Shown: positions 1-7,691 of the stretch, in pieces | Position numbering within the stretch: position 1 is the stretch's first letter | Layout of the letters: each line of letters begins with the position of its first letter | Assembly (NCBI GenBank): GCA_030844625.1 | Contig: JAUUNJ010000009.1 | Span: forward strand, 1-22,544 | Direction of reading: 5' to 3' | Length of the DNA stretch: 22,544 nt | From: Roseburia sp. | GTDB lineage: Bacteria; Bacillota; Clostridia; Lachnospirales; Lachnospiraceae | Notes under the pieces: model-generated | What the model was told of the DNA's origin: nothing | Seen by the model: only the letters and a program-made list of their open reading frames with translations | Database searches by the model: none | Made by a program: the position numbers and the translations under genes

Positions 1-1
1 T

Positions 2-562
2 ATACTTATAAAAAAATATTTGAAAAGAGCCTATGATAATGGACAGGATGTGGAAGCAAGGACAAAGATGCTTCGTGCAGCTTATTGTGCGGGAGTAGCT
101 TTTACACAGTCTTATGTGGGATATGTACACGGTGTGGCTCATTCTCTCGGAGGACAGTATGGCGTGCCCCATGGTCTTGCCAACGCGGTGATTTTACCGT
201 ATTTTCTTCAGGAGTATGGTGAAAAATGTTACAAGCGACTTGGAAAACTGTCAAGGGTTTGTGACATTGCAGATTTTAATGATTCGGATCGTGTGGCATC
301 GGATAAATTTATTCGGTGGGTGAAACAAATGAATGAATCCATGGCTATACCTAAGTATATTAAAGAGATAAAAGAGGAGGATATACCGATTATGGCAAAT
401 CATGCTGACAAGGAAAGTAATCCTCTTTATCCGGTACCAAAACTTATGAATGCCAGGGAATTGGAAAAGATGTATTATATTGTGGCAGGAATAAGGGAGA
501 TAGACGGATATTGTGCCCGTGAACAGAATCATCATGCTGAAATAAGCGCTTTTGATGCTTAA
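2..562 (+). CDS. Iron-containing alcohol dehydrogenase, C-terminal part (5' end outside window)
   Basis: The reading frame is open to the left edge, so only about the last 187 residues of a family normally 380-400 residues long are present. The segment YVHGVAHSLGGQYGVPHG followed by LANAVILP is the signature of group III (Fe-dependent) alcohol dehydrogenases, and its histidines are the metal ligands of the C-terminal helical domain. The enzyme would interconvert an alcohol and an aldehyde with NAD(P)H in the cytosol. The gene ends 11 bases before an aldehyde dehydrogenase gene, so the two probably form an operon that handles one aldehyde. The TTG at 20 is an internal codon, not a start. Substrate cannot be told from this half. 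Confidence 0.9.
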   Translation: MLIKKYLKRAYDNGQDVEARTKMLRAAYCAGVAFTQSYVGYVHGVAHSLGGQYGVPHGLANAVILPYFLQEYGEKCYKRLGKLSRVCDIADFNDSDRVASDKFIRWVKQMNESMAIPKYIKEIKEEDIPIMANHADKESNPLYPVPKLMNARELEKMYYIVAGIREIDGYCAREQNHHAEISAFDA

Positions 563-573
563 CAGGAGTTAAA

Positions 574-1944
574 ATGGAAATAAATAAAATTGTACAAAAA
601 CAAAGAGAATTTTTTGAAACAGGGAAAACTTTTGACATTAATTATAGAATTGCCATGTTAAAAAAATTTAAACAGGCAATTCTTAACCATGAAGCAGAAA
701 TAAATGAGGCACTAAAAGACGATTTGGGAAAATCTGAAACAGAAACATATATGTGTGAAACCGGCATGACTTTAAGCGAACTGTCATATCAGATCAAGCA
801 TATAAAGAAGTGGAGCAAAAATAAAAGACGCAGAACAGGGCTTGCCAATTTTCATGCAAAAAGCTTTACGGTACAGGAGCCATATGGAAGTGTGCTTATT
901 ATGTCTCCATGGAATTATCCGTTTATGTTGTGCCTGGAGCCTATGGTTGGTGCTATTGCCGCAGGCAACTGTTGTGTACTGAAACCATCGGCTTATTCTC
1001 CGGAAACATCTGCAATAATCAAAACCATAGTGGAGGAAGTTTTCCCACAGGAATATGTTGCAGTTGTGGAGGGAGGACGTGCTGAAAATACAGAATTACT
1101 CAATCAGCGTTTTGACTATATATTCTTTACAGGTGGTGTTACAGTAGGAAAACTGGTTATGGAAAAAGCTTCGGTGAATCTTACTCCGGTAACATTGGAA
1201 TTGGGCGGAAAAAGTCCCTGTATTATTGATGATACATGTAACGTCAAGCTGGCAGCAAAAAGACTGGTATTTGGCAAGTTTTTGAACTGTGGACAGACCT
1301 GTGTTGCTCCCGATTATGTTCTGGTGGATAAAAAGGTAAAGAATGAATTTATAAATCATGTTAAAATTCAGATAGAAAAAATGTTTGGAAGTTCCCCTTT
1401 ATCTAATCCTGATTATGGAAAAATTATAAATAAAAAACACTTTGACAGATTAAAGGGTTTGATTGACAGCGATAAGGTTGTGGCTGGTGGGAAATTCAAT
1501 GAGAGAACACTGCAGATTGAACCTACGGTCATGGACCATGTGACGTCAGAGGATGCAGTAATGCAGGAGGAAATATTTGGCCCGATTATGCCGGTGATAA
1601 CTTACGACACAATTGATGAGGCGGAAAAATTTGTTAAGAATAGAGAAAAGCCGCTGGCACTTTATGTGTTTACGAAGAAAAAAAACGTGGAAGAAAGATT
1701 TCTTAAATACGTGTCTTTTGGCGGTGGGTGCGTAAATGATACAATAATGCATCTTGCCACATCTGAGATGGGATTTGGCGGAGTAGGAAACAGCGGTATG
1801 GGATCTTATCACGGAAAGAAAAGCTTTGATACATTTAGTCATGAAAAGAGTATATTAAAAAAATATTGCTGGATTGACATGCCAATGCGTTATCAGCCAT
1901 ATAAAAATTTGTATTTGAAAATAATAAAGATGTTTTTGCATTAA
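574..1944 (+). CDS. Aldehyde dehydrogenase, class 3-like (ALDH3/YwdH type)
   Basis: The protein has 456 residues and oxidises an aldehyde to the acid with NAD(P)+. Visible motifs are MSPWNYPF (residues 110-117), the FFTGG cofactor turn (184-188), the general base Glu209 in TLELGGKSP, and the nucleophile Cys243 in NCGQTCVAPDYVL. The Glu209/Cys243 positions coincide with those known for mammalian ALDH3. The C-terminal GNSGMGSYHGKKSFDTFSH motif is also typical of the ALDH3 group. An AGGAG ribosome site precedes the ATG. The gene follows the Fe-alcohol dehydrogenase by 11 bases and is followed at once by a strong terminator. The C-terminus (residues 445-456) is short and mildly hydrophobic; membrane attachment as in some ALDH3 proteins is possible but not shown. 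Medium-chain or fatty aldehydes are plausible substrates by family, which is inference. Confidence 0.92.
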   Translation: MEINKIVQKQREFFETGKTFDINYRIAMLKKFKQAILNHEAEINEALKDDLGKSETETYMCETGMTLSELSYQIKHIKKWSKNKRRRTGLANFHAKSFTVQEPYGSVLIMSPWNYPFMLCLEPMVGAIAAGNCCVLKPSAYSPETSAIIKTIVEEVFPQEYVAVVEGGRAENTELLNQRFDYIFFTGGVTVGKLVMEKASVNLTPVTLELGGKSPCIIDDTCNVKLAAKRLVFGKFLNCGQTCVAPDYVLVDKKVKNEFINHVKIQIEKMFGSSPLSNPDYGKIINKKHFDRLKGLIDSDKVVAGGKFNERTLQIEPTVMDHVTSEDAVMQEEIFGPIMPVITYDTIDEAEKFVKNREKPLALYVFTKKKNVEERFLKYVSFGGGCVNDTIMHLATSEMGFGGVGNSGMGSYHGKKSFDTFSHEKSILKKYCWIDMPMRYQPYKNLYLKIIKMFLH

Positions 1945-1972
1945 AAAAGCACTCCTTTCAGGAGTGCTTTTT
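1944..1972. terminator. Bidirectional intrinsic terminator
   Basis: A perfect 13-bp stem (AAAAAGCACTCCT / AGGAGTGCTTTTT) closes a TTC loop. It has T-runs on the plus strand and, by its A-runs, on the minus strand. It lies between the convergent aldehyde dehydrogenase and DUF6465-like genes and can serve both. Confidence 0.9.
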
Positions 1973-1982
1973 CATATGAAAC

Positions 1983-2483
1983 TTACAGTTCTACGTCTCC
2001 AATAATTCCATCAATTACATAATAAGCTTTCATATCTTCAGGCTTAATATAAATTGAAACAGAATTCATTGTTTTCTTGCCGTTCTTAGCTGTATAATCA
2101 GCTTTAACAGCTTTTTCTATTGCGGCTGTATCAAATTCCATTCCGTGGAACTGAACAAATACATTGTTTTCTTTCTTAACGGCTTTTTTAGCAGTTGTTT
2201 TCTTTGCTGCAGTCTTTTTAGCAGCAGGCTTAGCTTCAACTTTCTTAGTTTCAGCCTTCTTGGCAGCAGGCTTAGCTTCGACTTTCTTAGTTTCAGCCTT
2301 CTTGGCAGCAGGTTTAGCTTCAACTTTTTTAGTTTCAGCTTTCTTAACTTCAGCTTTTTTAACCTCAGCCTTAACTTCAGCTTTCTTATCTGTTACTTTT
2401 GATTCAACTGTCTTAGCAGCAGGCTTAACTTCTACTTTTTTTTCAGTAGCCTTAGCAGCAGTTGTAGTTGTTTTTGTTGCCAT
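1983..2483 (-). CDS. Lys/Ala/Glu-rich histone-tail-like protein with C-terminal DUF6465-like domain
   Basis: The 166-residue protein has two parts. Residues 1-104 are almost only K, A, E, T, V and P, resembling histone H1-like tails; residues 47-88 are three copies of a 14-residue unit, KKAETKKVEAKPAA. Residues 106-166 form a compact domain (NVFVQFHGMEFDTAAIEKAV, later IYIKPEDMKAYYVIDG) that I recognise as resembling DUF6465 proteins of Clostridia. The ATG has a very strong AAGGAGG site, and a good promoter lies 40-70 bases upstream, so high expression is likely. The cationic tail suggests binding to DNA or another polyanion; this is inference. No signal peptide is present, so the protein should be cytoplasmic. 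Family assignment is from memory of the pattern, not a search. Confidence 0.8.
   Translation of the reverse strand: MATKTTTTAAKATEKKVEVKPAAKTVESKVTDKKAEVKAEVKKAEVKKAETKKVEAKPAAKKAETKKVEAKPAAKKAETKKVEAKPAAKKTAAKKTTAKKAVKKENNVFVQFHGMEFDTAAIEKAVKADYTAKNGKKTMNSVSIYIKPEDMKAYYVIDGIIGDVEL
2220..2345 (-). repeat. Three 42-bp in-frame tandem repeats
   Basis: Three consecutive near-identical 42-bp units encode KKAETKKVEAKPAA three times (residues 47-88 of the histone-tail-like protein). Differences between copies are few and synonymous. Partial units flank the array, for example KKAEVKKAE just before it. Such arrays change copy number easily by slippage or unequal recombination. Confidence 0.92.
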
Positions 2484-2522
2484 AATTAAATCCTCCTTAT
2501 ACTTAGGCAGGTCGATTTCAAG

Positions 2523-2551
2523 TCTATAAAATTAAGTTCATTATTTATCAA
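2523..2551 (-). promoter_or_regulatory. Predicted sigma-A promoter for the DUF6465-like gene
   Basis: On the minus strand TTGATA (2551-2546) and TATAGA (2528-2523) are separated by 17 bases. They lie about 40 bases upstream of the ATG at 2483, giving a leader of roughly 32 bases that ends in a strong AAGGAGG site. Confidence 0.6.
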
Positions 2552-2791
2552 CCAAATATACATAATGTTTATATCATATGATGTAATAATACAACTACAA
2601 TTTAAATTATGCAAGAATGTGAAAAAAGTTTATGAAAAACTTACAAAATAAATTTGATAACAAAAAAATAATAATAAAAATTACCTTAAAAATATTATTA
2701 AAAAATTTGCAACTGGTGAAAAAAAGACAATAAAAATCTGTTTTAATGCATAAAATATGGCAAAATGTCTGTAAAAATCTAAAAAAACTAT
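2552..2791. other. AT-rich divergent intergenic spacer without a gene
   Basis: These about 240 bases between two divergent promoters are roughly 80% A+T with many A-tracts. A minus-strand open frame here codes mostly F, I, K and N with no ribosome site, and is not a gene. I see no stable hairpin and no RNA gene. Phased A-tracts could bend the DNA or act as UP elements, which is inference. Confidence 0.6.
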
Positions 2792-2820
2792 TTGACATTG
2801 TGTCGAAATTTTGCTAAAAT
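2792..2820 (+). promoter_or_regulatory. Near-consensus sigma-A promoter for the SH3 protein gene
   Basis: A perfect TTGACA (2792-2797), a 17-base spacer and TAAAAT (2815-2820) lie 77 bases before the ATG at 2897. The leader is about 70 bases and its ribosome site (ACGGGGT) is modest. Confidence 0.8.
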
Positions 2821-2896
2821 TCTCACGCATTACGTATAGGCATAAATAAAAAGAACTTTATACACAAGATAGTTTAGAATAAACGGGGTAGTTTAA

Positions 2897-3385
2897 ATGA
2901 ATAGATTTGAAAAGAGAAAACTTAAGGCAAACTTATATAAACATGGGAACACAATAATGTATGTTACAATTTTTGTTATGGCATCATTGATAACTATTGC
3001 GGCGGCAGTAAATAGAACCGGCAAGGTGGATTATATTGATGAATCCATGATTGCGTCTACGGAAAAGGAATCGGTTGCGTTAAAAAACAGTAATACGAAC
3101 AAAGTGGCAGCTACGGAAACAAATGCTTCAACAACAGAGGCGCCCATAGAAGAAACTACCCAGCCCCAGACAACAGAACTGCAGACAGAGTCGGTTTCTG
3201 TGGCAAAGCTTAAAGTAACTGCTGATACATTAAAGGTGAGAGCGCAGGCATCCCAAGAGTCAGAAATGATTGGAATGGTAGATAGAGATCAGATTTTTGA
3301 TGTGATTTCCCAAAATGGAGAATGGATCGAAATAAATTATAATGGAAACAAGGTTATATCAGTTCTGAATTTACGGAAAGCATAG
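2897..3385 (+). CDS. Membrane-anchored bacterial SH3 domain protein
   Basis: The 162-residue protein has a basic N-terminus, one hydrophobic segment (about 19-38, YVTIFVMASLITIAAAV), a Thr/Glu/Gln-rich extracytoplasmic linker (about 70-102), and a bacterial SH3 (SH3b) domain at about 104-160 with the hallmark DTLKVRAQASQESEMIGMV. Topology should be N-in with the SH3 domain outside, where such domains usually bind cell-wall peptides. No catalytic domain is present, so it is a sensor or tether at most. It is a single-gene unit with its own promoter and terminator. The C-terminus (VISVLNLRKA) replaces the usual GYV(S/H)xxYL ending of SH3b domains, a small oddity. Confidence 0.8.
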   Translation: MNRFEKRKLKANLYKHGNTIMYVTIFVMASLITIAAAVNRTGKVDYIDESMIASTEKESVALKNSNTNKVAATETNASTTEAPIEETTQPQTTELQTESVSVAKLKVTADTLKVRAQASQESEMIGMVDRDQIFDVISQNGEWIEINYNGNKVISVLNLRKA

Positions 3386-3412
3386 AATAAAGATTATAAT
3401 GATTTAATGTAG

Positions 3413-3443
3413 GAAATCCCGATACAATGGGGTTTCTTTTTTT
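3413..3443 (+). terminator. Intrinsic terminator after the SH3 gene
   Basis: GAAATCCC (3413-3420) pairs with GGGGTTTC (3429-3436) across an 8-base loop, with one G-U pair, followed by seven T. Confidence 0.85.
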
Positions 3444-3464
3444 AAGTATAAATGATAGAATAAA

Positions 3465-3503
3465 CCTGTTATAATATTATTATAATTTAATTATAATAAC
3501 AGG
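3465..3503. promoter_or_regulatory. Inverted repeat overlapping the nfeD promoter
   Basis: CCTGTTAT (3465-3472) and ATAACAGG (3496-3503) are perfect 8-bp inverted arms around an AT-rich centre that itself holds two self-complementary ATTATAAT boxes. The left arm contains the extended -10, and the right arm touches the ribosome site (AGGAAGGG). Transcripts starting near 3482 would lack the left arm, so a DNA operator is more likely than an RNA hairpin. Confidence 0.45.
3467..3475 (+). promoter_or_regulatory. Extended -10 promoter for the nfeD-coaX operon
   Basis: TGTTATAAT is a perfect extended -10 element (TGnTATAAT). No good -35 is seen, which extended -10 promoters tolerate. A second TATAAT follows at 3481-3486. 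Transcription would begin near 3482, giving a leader of about 35 bases before the ATG at 3518. Confidence 0.6.
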
Positions 3504-3517
3504 AAGGGAAAATACAA

Positions 3518-3943
3518 ATGAGTTATATTGGATGGTTAATTGTATTTGTAGTATTTGCTGCTTTGGAGCTGGTTACAATGGGGCTTACCTGTATTTGGTT
3601 TGCTGTGGGAGCAGTGGCAGCATGTATTGCATCACTTTTGGGAGGTAATTGGGTAGTACAGGCATTTGTGTTTATTATTGTAACCACATTGGTGCTTATT
3701 TTTATACGCCCTTTTGCAGTAAAATATATTAACAATAAGGCAGAAAAGACCAATGTTGAGTCAATGGAAGGAAAGACTGGAAAGGTTATAACAGAAATTG
3801 ACAACATTAATGCCACAGGACTGATTACCGTTGATGGAGTGGAATGGACTGCACGAAGCAATGACGGGACAGTGATACCTAAAGATACTCTTGTAACGGT
3901 AGTTGCTGTGGAGGGGGTCAAAGCCATTGTAAAAAAAGCATAA
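3518..3943 (+). CDS. NfeD-like membrane protein with OB-fold domain
   Basis: The 141-residue short NfeD-type protein has three hydrophobic segments (about 4-20, 24-42, 46-65) and a C-terminal beta-rich OB-like domain (about 83-140) with the typical GKTGKV and GLITVDGVEWTARS strings. It lacks the N-terminal ClpP-like protease domain of long NfeD proteins. Such proteins are the usual partners of SPFH/stomatin proteins, and here the SPFH gene starts 29 bases downstream. The pair probably organises membrane microdomains. The start has an AGGAAGGG ribosome site 8 bases upstream. Confidence 0.9.
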   Translation: MSYIGWLIVFVVFAALELVTMGLTCIWFAVGAVAACIASLLGGNWVVQAFVFIIVTTLVLIFIRPFAVKYINNKAEKTNVESMEGKTGKVITEIDNINATGLITVDGVEWTARSNDGTVIPKDTLVTVVAVEGVKAIVKKA

Positions 3944-3972
3944 TAAAATTATAGAACAGGGAGGAAAAATTT

Positions 3973-4893
3973 ATGGGACCAATAGCTTTAATTATTGTTT
4001 TAGTTTTAGCAATTGTATTAGTATCAACGTGTGTTAAGATTGTGCCGCAGGCACATGCTTATGTTATTGAAAGATTAGGCGGATACAAAACCACCTGGTC
4101 TGTTGGAATTCATTTCAAGGTTCCGTTTCTTGACAGAGTTTCAAGAAGAGTTAATTTAAAGGAACAGGTTGCAGATTTTGAACCGCAGCCGGTTATTACA
4201 AGGGATAATGTAACGATGCAGATTGATACAATTATTTTTTATCAGATTACAGATCCTAAGCTTTATGCTTATGGTGTTGAGAATCCAATTGTGGCAATTA
4301 AGAATCTTACAGCTACAACACTGAGAAATATTGTAGGTGATCTTGAACTTGATGAGACTCTTACTTCAAGAGAGACAATTAATGCCAGAATGCGTTCAGA
4401 GCTTGATGTAGCTACTGATCCTTGGGGAATTAAGGTCAACAGAGTGGAATTAAAAAATATTATCCCGCCGAGAGATATTCAGGAAGCAATGGAAAAACAG
4501 ATGAGAGCTGAACGTGAAAAGCGTGAACAGATTCTCAGAGCCGAAGGTGAAAAGAAGTCGGCAGTTCTTATTGCAGAAGGTAATAAGGAAGCAGCAATTC
4601 TGAATGCAGAAGCAGATAAACAGTCAGCAATTCTGAAAGCAGATGCTGAGAAGCAGAAAAGAATTCTTGAAGCAGAAGGTGAGGCAGAGGCGATTCTTAA
4701 GGTACAGCAGGCTACGGCTGACGGTATTAAAGTAATTAAGGAAGCCGGTGCAGATGATGCAGTTCTTACACTTAAGAGCCTTGAGGCTTTTGTAGAAGCG
4801 GCAGACGGTCAGGCTACAAAGATTATCATTCCATCAGATATTCAGGGAATTGCCGGTTCTGTTAAAGCGTTAGCAGAAGTGATTAAAGATTAG
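3973..4893 (+). CDS. SPFH/Band 7 (stomatin-paraslipin type) membrane protein
   Basis: The 306-residue protein has one N-terminal membrane segment (about 3-20), a Band 7 domain (about 22-180) with YVIERLGGYKTTWSVGIHFK and the IDTIIFYQITDP strand, and a long Ala/Glu/Lys coiled coil (about 170-245) built of AEGEKKSA / AEADKQSA-like units. A globular tail ends in IIIPSDIQGIAGSVKALAE. Length and order match QmcA/paraslipin proteins, which form large oligomeric cages with NfeD partners and bind membrane proteases or lipids. The gene has a GGGAGG site and lies directly behind nfeD. A direct protease partner is not visible in this window. Confidence 0.93.
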   Translation: MGPIALIIVLVLAIVLVSTCVKIVPQAHAYVIERLGGYKTTWSVGIHFKVPFLDRVSRRVNLKEQVADFEPQPVITRDNVTMQIDTIIFYQITDPKLYAYGVENPIVAIKNLTATTLRNIVGDLELDETLTSRETINARMRSELDVATDPWGIKVNRVELKNIIPPRDIQEAMEKQMRAEREKREQILRAEGEKKSAVLIAEGNKEAAILNAEADKQSAILKADAEKQKRILEAEGEAEAILKVQQATADGIKVIKEAGADDAVLTLKSLEAFVEAADGQATKIIIPSDIQGIAGSVKALAEVIKD

Positions 4894-4916
4894 TGAAAAA
4901 CGAAGAGTGAATAGTT

Positions 4917-5246
4917 ATGTTTGATGAAAAGATGGTTCTATGTGGGGCTAACGCATATGAAAAAAAATATTATTTAAACGAACAGTTTTCCAATCTTCCA
5001 GAGCAGATCAAACAGGAATTGCAGATTATGTGTGTTCTGTTTACAGAGGAAGTTGGAGGAATTCTGCTTTTAGAATATGATGAAGATGGAAGCCTGCAGT
5101 TAATAACTGAAGCCGATGAAGGTGATTTGTTATATGATGATATTGGCAGTGGGCTTAAGATAAGACAGATTCAGTTAGAAAAGAGAGAATTGCTGGAATC
5201 GCTTGAAATGTACTATAAAGTATTCGTGTTAGGAGAAGAAGCATAA
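4917..5246 (+). CDS. Small conserved protein, DUF6145-like
   Basis: This is a 109-residue soluble acidic protein of unknown function. The pattern [18 protein letters not shown], then [24 protein letters not shown], ending in an amphipathic helix ([18 protein letters not shown]), resembles the DUF6145 family of Lachnospiraceae as I remember it. It starts 23 bases after the SPFH gene with a weak ribosome site (GAAGAG). Its stop overlaps the start of coaX in TAATG, so coaX translation is probably coupled to it. It has no membrane segment or catalytic motif. The position hints at a link to the membrane pair or to CoA synthesis, but that is context only. Confidence 0.75.
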   Translation: MFDEKMVLCGANAYEKKYYLNEQFSNLPEQIKQELQIMCVLFTEEVGGILLLEYDEDGSLQLITEADEGDLLYDDIGSGLKIRQIQLEKRELLESLEMYYKVFVLGEEA

Positions 5247-6019
5247 TGTTACTTACGGTAGATGTTGGTAATACAAATATTACTTTGGGATTATTTAAGG
5301 GAGACAAGGTATTTGCCACATTCAGAATTACGACCCAGATGGCGAGAACATCGGATGAATACGGTTCACTGATGGCAGAAATGATTGTAAGAAAGGGAAT
5401 TGATATTAAGAATATTAAGGATGTTATCATTTCATCAGTTGTTCCAAAGGTTATGTATTCATTAAATAACGGCATTATAAAGTATTTCGGAATTAAGCCT
5501 ATTATTGTAGGTCTGGGAACAAAGACAGGCATCAAAATTAACAGAACAGACCCAAGAGAAGTGGGTTCAGACCGTATTGTAGATGCAGTTGCTGCTTATG
5601 AAATATATGGCGGACCGTGTATTGTGGTTGATTTTGGAACAGCTACAACCTATGATTTGGTAGGACCAAATGGGACTTTTGATGCAGGAGTGACTTCGCC
5701 GGGAATCAGAATATGCGCCAAAGCTTTGTGGAATGAAACTGCAAAACTTCCTGAAATAGAAATCAAAAAGCCGGATACGATTCTGGCAAAGGATACGATT
5801 ACAAGTATGCAGGCTGGAATTGTTTATGGTTATATTGGTCAGACTGAATATATTATTGACAAAATAAAAGAAGAAAGCGGACTTGATCATCTTAAAGTAA
5901 TTGCTACCGGTGGAATGGGAAGAATTATTTATGAGAACACGGATAAAATAGATGTGTATGACAATCAGCTAACCCTTCAGGGCATGAGAATTATCTACGA
6001 AAAAAACAGAAAAAAATAG
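5246..6019 (+). CDS. coaX: Type III pantothenate kinase
   Basis: The 257-residue enzyme phosphorylates pantothenate with ATP, the first step of coenzyme A synthesis, in the cytosol. It shows the ASKHA phosphate motif DVGNTN (residues 6-11), the [11 protein letters not shown] motif with the conserved Asp109, the second phosphate motif DFGTATTYD, and GVTSPGI. Type III enzymes are not feedback-inhibited by CoA, unlike CoaA. The length is normal. The ATG shares its A with the TAA of the upstream gene. The coaX-dusB-lysS neighbourhood is also known from other Firmicutes, including Bacillus. Confidence 0.96.
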   Translation: MLLTVDVGNTNITLGLFKGDKVFATFRITTQMARTSDEYGSLMAEMIVRKGIDIKNIKDVIISSVVPKVMYSLNNGIIKYFGIKPIIVGLGTKTGIKINRTDPREVGSDRIVDAVAAYEIYGGPCIVVDFGTATTYDLVGPNGTFDAGVTSPGIRICAKALWNETAKLPEIEIKKPDTILAKDTITSMQAGIVYGYIGQTEYIIDKIKEESGLDHLKVIATGGMGRIIYENTDKIDVYDNQLTLQGMRIIYEKNRKK

Positions 6020-6064
6020 AATGAATGCTATTTATTCTGCTAAAAATGCAGGATGGAGAAACAT

Positions 6065-7018
6065 ATGAAAATAGGTAATGTTGAAATTGAAAATAATTTG
6101 GCATTAGGACCAATGGCAGGTGTAACAGACCTGCCATTTCGTCTGCTTTGTAAAGAGCAGGGCTGTGGTCTTTTGTACACAGAAATGGTTAGTGCCAAAG
6201 CAATTCTGTATAAAAATAAAAATACGAATATACTATTAAATATTGAAGAAAAAGAGCATCCTGTTGGAATACAGCTTTTTGGTTCAGAACCGGACATTAT
6301 GGCGGAAATTGGAGCACAGGTGGCGGAAGGTGGCTGTGATTTTATTGATGTTAATATGGGCTGTCCGGTACCCAAAATTGTAAACAATCATGAAGGCTCA
6401 TATCTTCTCACCCAGCCCGGGCTGGTAGAAGAAATACTGACAAAAATGGTAAAGGCAATCAGCAAACCTGTTACTGTTAAGATTCGAAAAGGATTTAAGG
6501 ATGATGAATGTCAGGCTGTAGAAATTGCAAAAATTGCTGAAAATTGCGGCGTTTCGGGAATTGCGGTTCATGGGAGAACAAGAGAGCAGTATTACAGCGG
6601 AAAAGCGGATTGGGATGTGATTAAGGCTGTAAAAGAGGCTGTTAATATACCGGTTATTGGAAATGGAGACATCTTTAGTGCTGAGGACGCAAAGGCGATG
6701 AAGGAGTATACAGGCTGTGACGGGTTGATGGTAGGACGTGCTGCAAGAGGCAATCCATGGATATTCAGACAAATTAATGAGTATCTTAAAAATGGCGTGC
6801 TTATTGAAAAACCGACCGGACAGGAGGTTAAGGATATGATTTTAAAGCATGCCCGTATGCTTGCTGATTATAAAGGTGAGTACACTGCTGTAAGGGAAAT
6901 GCGAAAACATATTGCATGGTATACTCAGGGGCTGCCGCATTCGGCAGAACTTAGAAGAAGATGCAATGAAATTGTCAGTATGGAAGTATTGGAGGATATC
7001 ATAAATAGCAGGTTATAA
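6065..7018 (+). CDS. dusB: tRNA-dihydrouridine synthase
   Basis: This FMN enzyme reduces specific uridines in the tRNA D-loop to dihydrouridine using NADPH. The N-terminal TIM-barrel has [13 protein letters not shown] near the start, the catalytic Cys100 in [14 protein letters not shown], the [14 protein letters not shown] motif, and the phosphate-binding GDIFSAEDA and [17 protein letters not shown] place the start at 6065 ([11 protein letters not shown]), since GGAG at 6056-6059 is ideally spaced and DusB proteins begin this way. An in-frame ATG at 6053 would add four residues and lacks a spaced ribosome site. It follows coaX by 45 bases with no terminator, so it is probably in the same operon. 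Confidence 0.95.
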   Translation: MKIGNVEIENNLALGPMAGVTDLPFRLLCKEQGCGLLYTEMVSAKAILYKNKNTNILLNIEEKEHPVGIQLFGSEPDIMAEIGAQVAEGGCDFIDVNMGCPVPKIVNNHEGSYLLTQPGLVEEILTKMVKAISKPVTVKIRKGFKDDECQAVEIAKIAENCGVSGIAVHGRTREQYYSGKADWDVIKAVKEAVNIPVIGNGDIFSAEDAKAMKEYTGCDGLMVGRAARGNPWIFRQINEYLKNGVLIEKPTGQEVKDMILKHARMLADYKGEYTAVREMRKHIAWYTQGLPHSAELRRRCNEIVSMEVLEDIINSRL

Positions 7019-7077
7019 AAGGGCTCAGATATCCTGATTCTGTGAGGAAACTCATAAATTGTATTTTACCGTTTAGG

Positions 7078-7106
7078 TTGACAAGGAATATTTGTTAGGC
7101 TATTAT
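7078..7106 (+). promoter_or_regulatory. Sigma-A promoter for greA-lysS
   Basis: TTGACA (7078-7083), a 17-base spacer and TATTAT (7101-7106) lie 45 bases before the greA ATG. No clear terminator separates it from dusB, so greA may also receive read-through. Confidence 0.75.
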
Positions 7107-7150
7107 AAAGTGTAAAACTTTGAACGAAAAGTTGATTGGAGGAAATTAAA

Positions 7151-7639
7151 ATGGCAGATAACGCAAAGAAGAATATACTTACTTATGCAGGTCTTCAGGA
7201 ATTAGAGACAGAATTAGAAGATTTAAAGGTAGTAAAACGTAAAGAAGTTGCTCAGAAGATTAAAGAAGCAAGGGAACAGGGCGACTTATCTGAAAATGCA
7301 GAATATGATGCAGCGAAAGACGAGCAGAGAGACATTGAAGCGAGAATTGAAGAAATCGAAAAAATTCTTAAAAATGTTGAAGTCGTTGCAGAAGATGATG
7401 TAGATGATAAAAAAATTAACGTTGGATGTCATATTAAGATTCATGATTTTGAATATGATGAAGATCTTGAGTTCAGCATTGTTGGTTCAACCCAGACAAA
7501 CAGCTTAAGTGGTAAGATTTCTAATGAATCACCGCTTGGACGTGCGCTGATTGGACATGAGATTGGAGACATTGTTGAAGTGGAAATGGGAGATACAGTA
7601 TCTAAATACGAGGTTCTTGATATTAAGAAGACAAAGTAA
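7151..7639 (+). CDS. greA: Transcription elongation factor GreA
   Basis: The 162-residue factor enters the RNA polymerase secondary channel and stimulates cleavage of backtracked RNA. The N-terminal coiled coil (about 10-80) has the tip loop GDLSENAEYDAAKDEQ, with acidic Asp45 and Glu48 that position the catalytic metal. The C-terminal FKBP-like domain shows SIVGSTQTNSLSGKISNESPLGRALIG. The start is the ATG at 7151, with GGAGGA at 7138-7143; a TTG five codons upstream lies before that site and is rejected. It is followed by lysS after 52 bases, without a terminator. Confidence 0.96.
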   Translation: MADNAKKNILTYAGLQELETELEDLKVVKRKEVAQKIKEAREQGDLSENAEYDAAKDEQRDIEARIEEIEKILKNVEVVAEDDVDDKKINVGCHIKIHDFEYDEDLEFSIVGSTQTNSLSGKISNESPLGRALIGHEIGDIVEVEMGDTVSKYEVLDIKKTK

Positions 7640-7691
7640 AGCGATTAAGTTGATTATGTGAAGAAAAATAATACCGTAAGGAGTTTATATA

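Noticed and set aside
2145..2529. Two plus-strand frames opposite the histone-tail-like gene
   Set aside because: They are low-complexity F/S/L/A mirrors of the lysine-rich repeats; the minus frame has the promoter, ribosome site and conserved domain.
7136..7150. TTG as start of greA
   Set aside because: It lies before the GGAGGA ribosome site; the ATG at 7151 is correctly spaced and gives the normal GreA N-terminus.
7640..7691. T-box or other riboswitch in front of lysS
   Set aside because: Only 52 bases separate it from greA, with no specifier stem, T-box motif or terminator.
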